Shown here: piece after piece, positions 13,388-16,318 of the stretch | How the letters are laid out: each line of letters starts with the position of its first letter | Position numbering within the stretch: position 1 is the stretch's first letter | NCBI GenBank assembly: GCA_007116205.1 | Contig: SKIY01000133.1 | Coordinates: 1 to 16,318, forward strand | Length of the DNA stretch: 16,318 bases | Direction: 5' to 3' | From: Candidatus Izemoplasma sp. | GTDB lineage: Bacteria > Bacillota_I > Bacilli_A > Izemoplasmatales > Izemoplasmataceae | Notes under the pieces: model-generated | Told to the model about the DNA's origin: nothing | The model's database searches: none | Seen by the model: only the letters and a program-made list of their open reading frames with translations | Translations under genes and position numbers: made by a program

Positions 13388-14890
13388 TTGAAAATTGTTC
13401 ACCCAAAAACAATGATGCAAATGGATCAATACACTATTGAAAAAGAAAAAATCACTTCACTAACATTAATGCAACGGGCAGGGAATGCTTTGTTTAACGC
13501 TTTTATTCAGTCGATGAACCCTAACAAGGCTACAGAGAAAATTGTGGTTTTATGTGGACCAGGAAACAATGGCGGGGATGCGCTTGTCATCGCAGATTTA
13601 TTAGCAAAACAACAATATACAGTAACCGTGTTAATGCTTTTTTCTGAAGATAAACTCAGTGAAGAAACACAAAGTATGTTTGATGCGATAAAAGCGCATG
13701 TTCGTGTAATTCCTGTAAATAATGATTTCAATAAGGCGATTAAAACACTAATCGATGAATCACATTTTATTATTGATGGTATGTTTGGTATCGGCCATCT
13801 GCGGTTAATTCAAGGTACTTTAAAAGAAGTGATTGCTTATGTTAACGCAACGCGCGCTAAAGTGGTTAGCATTGATATCCCCTCTGGACTTGATGCAACA
13901 ACAGGATTGGTAAGAGGAACTGCGATAAAAGCGGATCTTACATTGGTCGTGCAAGCCTTAAAATTAGGTAATTTATTGCATCAAGGATTAGATTATTCAA
14001 GGCAAAATTTGATTGTCGATGCGGGGATTGATACATCCTTAAACACCACGCAATATGAACAATTATTAAGTGATACGTATAAAAACACCCTTCCAAAAAG
14101 AGCCCATTTTTCTCATAAATATCAATACGGTAATATTTTGGTGATTGGTGGGCATGTAACGATGCCTGGTGCGCCCCAACTTGCAGCACTTGCGGCATTG
14201 AGAAGTGGATGTGGGTTGGTTTCATTAGGCGTGCGCGCTCAGGAGCGTAACTATTTTATGAGCACACCGTATGAAGTTTTAGTGCATACTTATGAGACTG
14301 ATGTTAAACATTTATTGGCTAAAAAAACAGCATATATATTTGGGCCCGGTTTAGGCAATGACACATCAAACACTAATATTTTAAATGGTTTATTAAATGA
14401 TGACATCCCTATTGTAATTGATGGAGATGGTATTAAAGCTTTAAAAGATGTTACGACTTATAATGCGGGTAAAACGATTGTAATGACACCGCATATTGGA
14501 GAGTTAGCAGCGTTTCTTGGTAAAGACACTAAGGCCATTTTGGAAAACACCGTAGAAGTATTACGCACGCTGACGAAAAAGCATCCGTTTTGGGTTGTTT
14601 TAAAAGGTCCGTGCACACTAATTGCGCATCAAGGTACAATAACTTTTATTCAAGCCGGCAATCCTGGGCTTGCGAAAGCGGGGAGTGGCGATGTTTTAAG
14701 CGGTGTAATTGGTGCTTTTTTAAGTCGAGATATTTCAGTTTTAAAAGCTTTATCACTGGCCGTATTGATTCATGGTTCAGCGGCGGATTTGGCACAGGTT
14801 GCGGATGGAGAAGATGGCTATTTAGCAACGGATGTCATTGAGTATATTCCGCAAGCTTTAGCTTTTTATAAATCCTCTAAATACACGTAG
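13388..14890 (+). CDS. nnr: Bifunctional NAD(P)H-hydrate repair enzyme (epimerase + ADP/ATP-dependent dehydratase)
   Basis: 500 residues from a TTG start at 13388, chosen because AAGGTGG ends 8 bases upstream; a GTG at 13376 lies within that site. N-terminal YjeF_N domain (about 1-210): GPGNNGGDA (57-65), DGMFGIG, and SIDIPSGLDATTG (about 161-173), the NAD(P)HX epimerase motifs. C-terminal YjeF_C/carbohydrate-kinase-like domain (about 225-495): GPGLG (319), IDGDGIKAL, MTPHIGELAAFLG, and NPGLAKAGSGDVLSG (425-439), with the expected catalytic Asp435. The enzyme restores NADH and NADPH damaged by hydration, epimerising (R)-NAD(P)HX and dehydrating the S form at the cost of a nucleotide triphosphate or diphosphate. 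The length is normal for the fused form. It has its own promoter; its link to the neighbouring molybdoenzyme genes is probably only positional. Confidence 0.96.
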   Translation: MKIVHPKTMMQMDQYTIEKEKITSLTLMQRAGNALFNAFIQSMNPNKATEKIVVLCGPGNNGGDALVIADLLAKQQYTVTVLMLFSEDKLSEETQSMFDAIKAHVRVIPVNNDFNKAIKTLIDESHFIIDGMFGIGHLRLIQGTLKEVIAYVNATRAKVVSIDIPSGLDATTGLVRGTAIKADLTLVVQALKLGNLLHQGLDYSRQNLIVDAGIDTSLNTTQYEQLLSDTYKNTLPKRAHFSHKYQYGNILVIGGHVTMPGAPQLAALAALRSGCGLVSLGVRAQERNYFMSTPYEVLVHTYETDVKHLLAKKTAYIFGPGLGNDTSNTNILNGLLNDDIPIVIDGDGIKALKDVTTYNAGKTIVMTPHIGELAAFLGKDTKAILENTVEVLRTLTKKHPFWVVLKGPCTLIAHQGTITFIQAGNPGLAKAGSGDVLSGVIGAFLSRDISVLKALSLAVLIHGSAADLAQVADGEDGYLATDVIEYIPQALAFYKSSKYT

Positions 14891-14925
14891 ATATTGGATT
14901 TCTTATGGATTTGAAGGTATCGTTA

Positions 14926-14934
14926 TGATATAAT
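14926..14934 (+). promoter_or_regulatory. Extended -10 promoter of the molybdoenzyme gene pair
   Basis: TGATATAAT (14926-14934) with no good -35. The leader before the ATG at 15012 is about 70 bases long and contains a small hairpin, CTTAAT-ACC-ATTAAG (14947-14961). Confidence 0.6.
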
Positions 14935-15011
14935 AAATTTAATATACTTAATACCATTAAGCCCCCAGTGAAGCATCTTAGTACACGTTTTTCACAAAAG
15001 GTGGCTATATT

Positions 15012-15590
15012 ATGATAGAAGGTATTATCCTTGCTGCCGGCTATGCTAGCCGAGTGGGCAAAAACAAAATGCTTTTAATGTATGAAGGCAAAACGTTGAT
15101 CGACCATGTTATTGAAACGATGAAAAAGCATGTCGACCATGTTTTTGTTGTGACCGGGCATTATCATGATGCCATCTTAAAAGCATGTAAAAATATCGAA
15201 AATGTAACAATACTATATAACCGGCATTATGCACAGGGAATGTTTTCATCTGTTCGCTTAGGTGTGTCTCACACCAAAGGCGATATGATGATTGTTCCAG
15301 GTGATATGCCGGTTATTTTTTCATCTACATATGCGGTTTTAACAAGGAGTGAATGTGATATTGCTGTGCCGGTTTATAACGGTATTAGAGGACACCCTAT
15401 ATTGATTAAAAAGCAACTACGAAAAGCTTTATTAGCGATGCCAAAAGATGGTAATTTAAAGCAATTTAGAGATCGATATGACGTGGATTGGATTTCTGTT
15501 GATGACCCAGGGTGTGTCGTTGACATTGATACGATTAAAGACTATCAGCGTTTACCTAAACGCAAAAGGAGTGAACTGTGTGAAGATTAA
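15012..15590 (+). CDS. MobA/MocA-like nucleotidyltransferase (probable molybdenum cofactor cytidylyltransferase)
   Basis: 192 residues; AAGGTGG lies 7 bases before the ATG. The N-terminal NTP-binding loop LAAGYASRVGKNK (7-19) has the conserved Arg14 and Lys19. GDMP (97-100) supplies the metal-binding Asp, GHP (127-129) is the second conserved motif, and the VVDIDTIKDYQ end matches the MocA/YgfJ/PucB group. These enzymes attach CMP (or GMP in MobA) to molybdopterin before it is inserted into a hydroxylase. The gene overlaps the FAD-subunit gene of a molybdenum hydroxylase by 11 bases, which supports the MocA role over nucleotide-sugar synthesis. The specificity for CTP or GTP is not settled by what I can see. 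Confidence 0.87.
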   Translation: MIEGIILAAGYASRVGKNKMLLMYEGKTLIDHVIETMKKHVDHVFVVTGHYHDAILKACKNIENVTILYNRHYAQGMFSSVRLGVSHTKGDMMIVPGDMPVIFSSTYAVLTRSECDIAVPVYNGIRGHPILIKKQLRKALLAMPKDGNLKQFRDRYDVDWISVDDPGCVVDIDTIKDYQRLPKRKRSELCED

Positions 15591-16318
15591 TCATTTGCAC
15601 CAAGCAAAATCGTTCGATGAAGTTTTAAAGATCGTAAAGGAATCTCAAAACCATGCTGTTATTGGTGGAGGGGCTTGGTTAAAAAGATTACCAAGGAAAA
15701 TTGACAAAGCGATTCTTTTAGACCAATTGGCACTGGATTATATCAAGGAGCATGATGCGTATATTGCAGTTGGAAGTATGACGACTTTACAATCGGTTGT
15801 AGATGCGCGCTGCTTGCAAGAAATAGGCTCCGGCTTACTATCTAATGCAACCGCACAGGTTATGGGAGTTGCTTTACGAAACATTGCCACAATCGGTGGC
15901 AGCGTTGTTGGACGTTATGGTTTTTCTGATATTATTCCACCGTTACTTGCACTAGATGCAAAGCTCATATTTCATGAGCTTGGTGAAATAACATTGGAAA
16001 AATATCTTCAGCAAAAAGGGAAAACGTCTGATCTTTTATTAGAAGTTCAAATTCCTAAAAAAAATAAAATAGGGTATTTTAAAAAAATATCAAATACCCC
16101 ACTTGATTTTTCTATCTTAAACATTACGATAAGTAAGCATGACCACAACATCTGCATCATCCTAGGCGCTCGGCCTGGCGGTGCGGCTTTTGCACGTGAA
16201 GCGATGCAGTATTTATCTCAAGTGGATCAATTAACAAAAACGCATTTAAAGAAAGCAACGCAACTGGTTTTAGATGAAGTCGCGTTTGCGAGTAATACCG
16301 CAGCATCACAGCAATATC
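15580..16318 (+). CDS. Molybdenum hydroxylase FAD-binding subunit (xanthine dehydrogenase XdhB/CoxM type), partial
   Basis: The first 246 residues are present; the frame runs open past the right edge. Translation starts at GTG 15580-15582, with AAAAGGAG 8 bases upstream inside the previous gene. The two FAD-binding motifs of the family are present: AVIGGGAWL (26-34) and LRNIATIGGSVVG (99-111). A GSMTTLQSV segment lies between them, and ILGARPGGA occurs later. The family length is about 270-290 residues, so only the C-terminal end is missing. This subunit passes electrons from the Fe-S subunit to NAD or another acceptor in purine-oxidising or related hydroxylases. The missing partners (2Fe-2S subunit, molybdopterin subunit) are expected downstream. 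The substrate (xanthine, nicotinate, other) cannot be told from this subunit. Confidence 0.92.
   Translation, partial: MKINHLHQAKSFDEVLKIVKESQNHAVIGGGAWLKRLPRKIDKAILLDQLALDYIKEHDAYIAVGSMTTLQSVVDARCLQEIGSGLLSNATAQVMGVALRNIATIGGSVVGRYGFSDIIPPLLALDAKLIFHELGEITLEKYLQQKGKTSDLLLEVQIPKKNKIGYFKKISNTPLDFSILNITISKHDHNICIILGARPGGAAFAREAMQYLSQVDQLTKTHLKKATQLVLDEVAFASNTAASQQY

Noticed and set aside
14590..14841. Plus-strand frame of 83 codons inside nnr
   Set aside because: It is an out-of-frame shadow of the conserved dehydratase motifs, with no start signal and an implausible composition rich in Cys, Trp and Phe.
14935..15011. Molybdenum-cofactor or purine/xanthine riboswitch
   Set aside because: The leader is too short and lacks the conserved cores of these riboswitches; only a 6-bp hairpin is visible.

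Overview
The window reads as a low-GC, gram-positive-type chromosome (Bacillota or a close relative). Ribosome-binding sites are strong AGGAGG/AAGGTGG types, promoters are of the sigma-A kind, genes are tightly packed, and lipoproteins carry lipoboxes. UGA is a true stop, as seen at the guanylate-kinase-like gene, so this is not a code-4 mycoplasma. The mix of InlB-type repeat proteins, an unanchored subtilase, lipoproteins without LPXTG signals and small membrane proteins would fit the wall-less or near-mollicute lineages (Izemoplasmatales, Haloplasma and similar). That placement is inference only.

Layout. Positions 1-5561 form a cell-surface block: the C-terminal part of an S41 peptidase (+), then on the minus strand a lipoprotein with one InlB B-repeat, and a two-gene unit of a large secreted subtilase overlapping a lipoprotein built from the same Ig-like modules. 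A compact divergent promoter region (5562-5743) separates this from a stress and metabolism block: an MscS channel, an L-cysteine desulfidase family Fe-S enzyme, a GlsB/YeaQ-type membrane protein (-), and a second, longer MscS channel. The second channel is probably co-transcribed with an ABC-F translation factor and a SagB-type nitroreductase. Two small unrecognised membrane proteins face each other at 11917-12543.

The right third holds a guanylate-kinase-like P-loop protein, the bifunctional NAD(P)H-hydrate repair enzyme (nnr), a MobA/MocA-like nucleotidyltransferase, and the start of a molybdenum-hydroxylase FAD-binding subunit that runs off the right edge. The last two overlap and look like the start of a xanthine-dehydrogenase-type operon whose Fe-S and molybdopterin subunits would lie beyond the window.

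Transcription boundaries are clear. Convergent pairs share bidirectional hairpin terminators, several of which include the stop codon. No rRNA, tRNA, CRISPR array, insertion sequence or prophage gene was seen. Most genes are members of known families. The less ordinary points are the overlapping protease/Ig-lipoprotein pair, the ABC-F gene whose Shine-Dalgarno sequence is separated from its start by a hairpin, the divergent guanylate-kinase-like protein, and a possible small transcript at 12599-12660.
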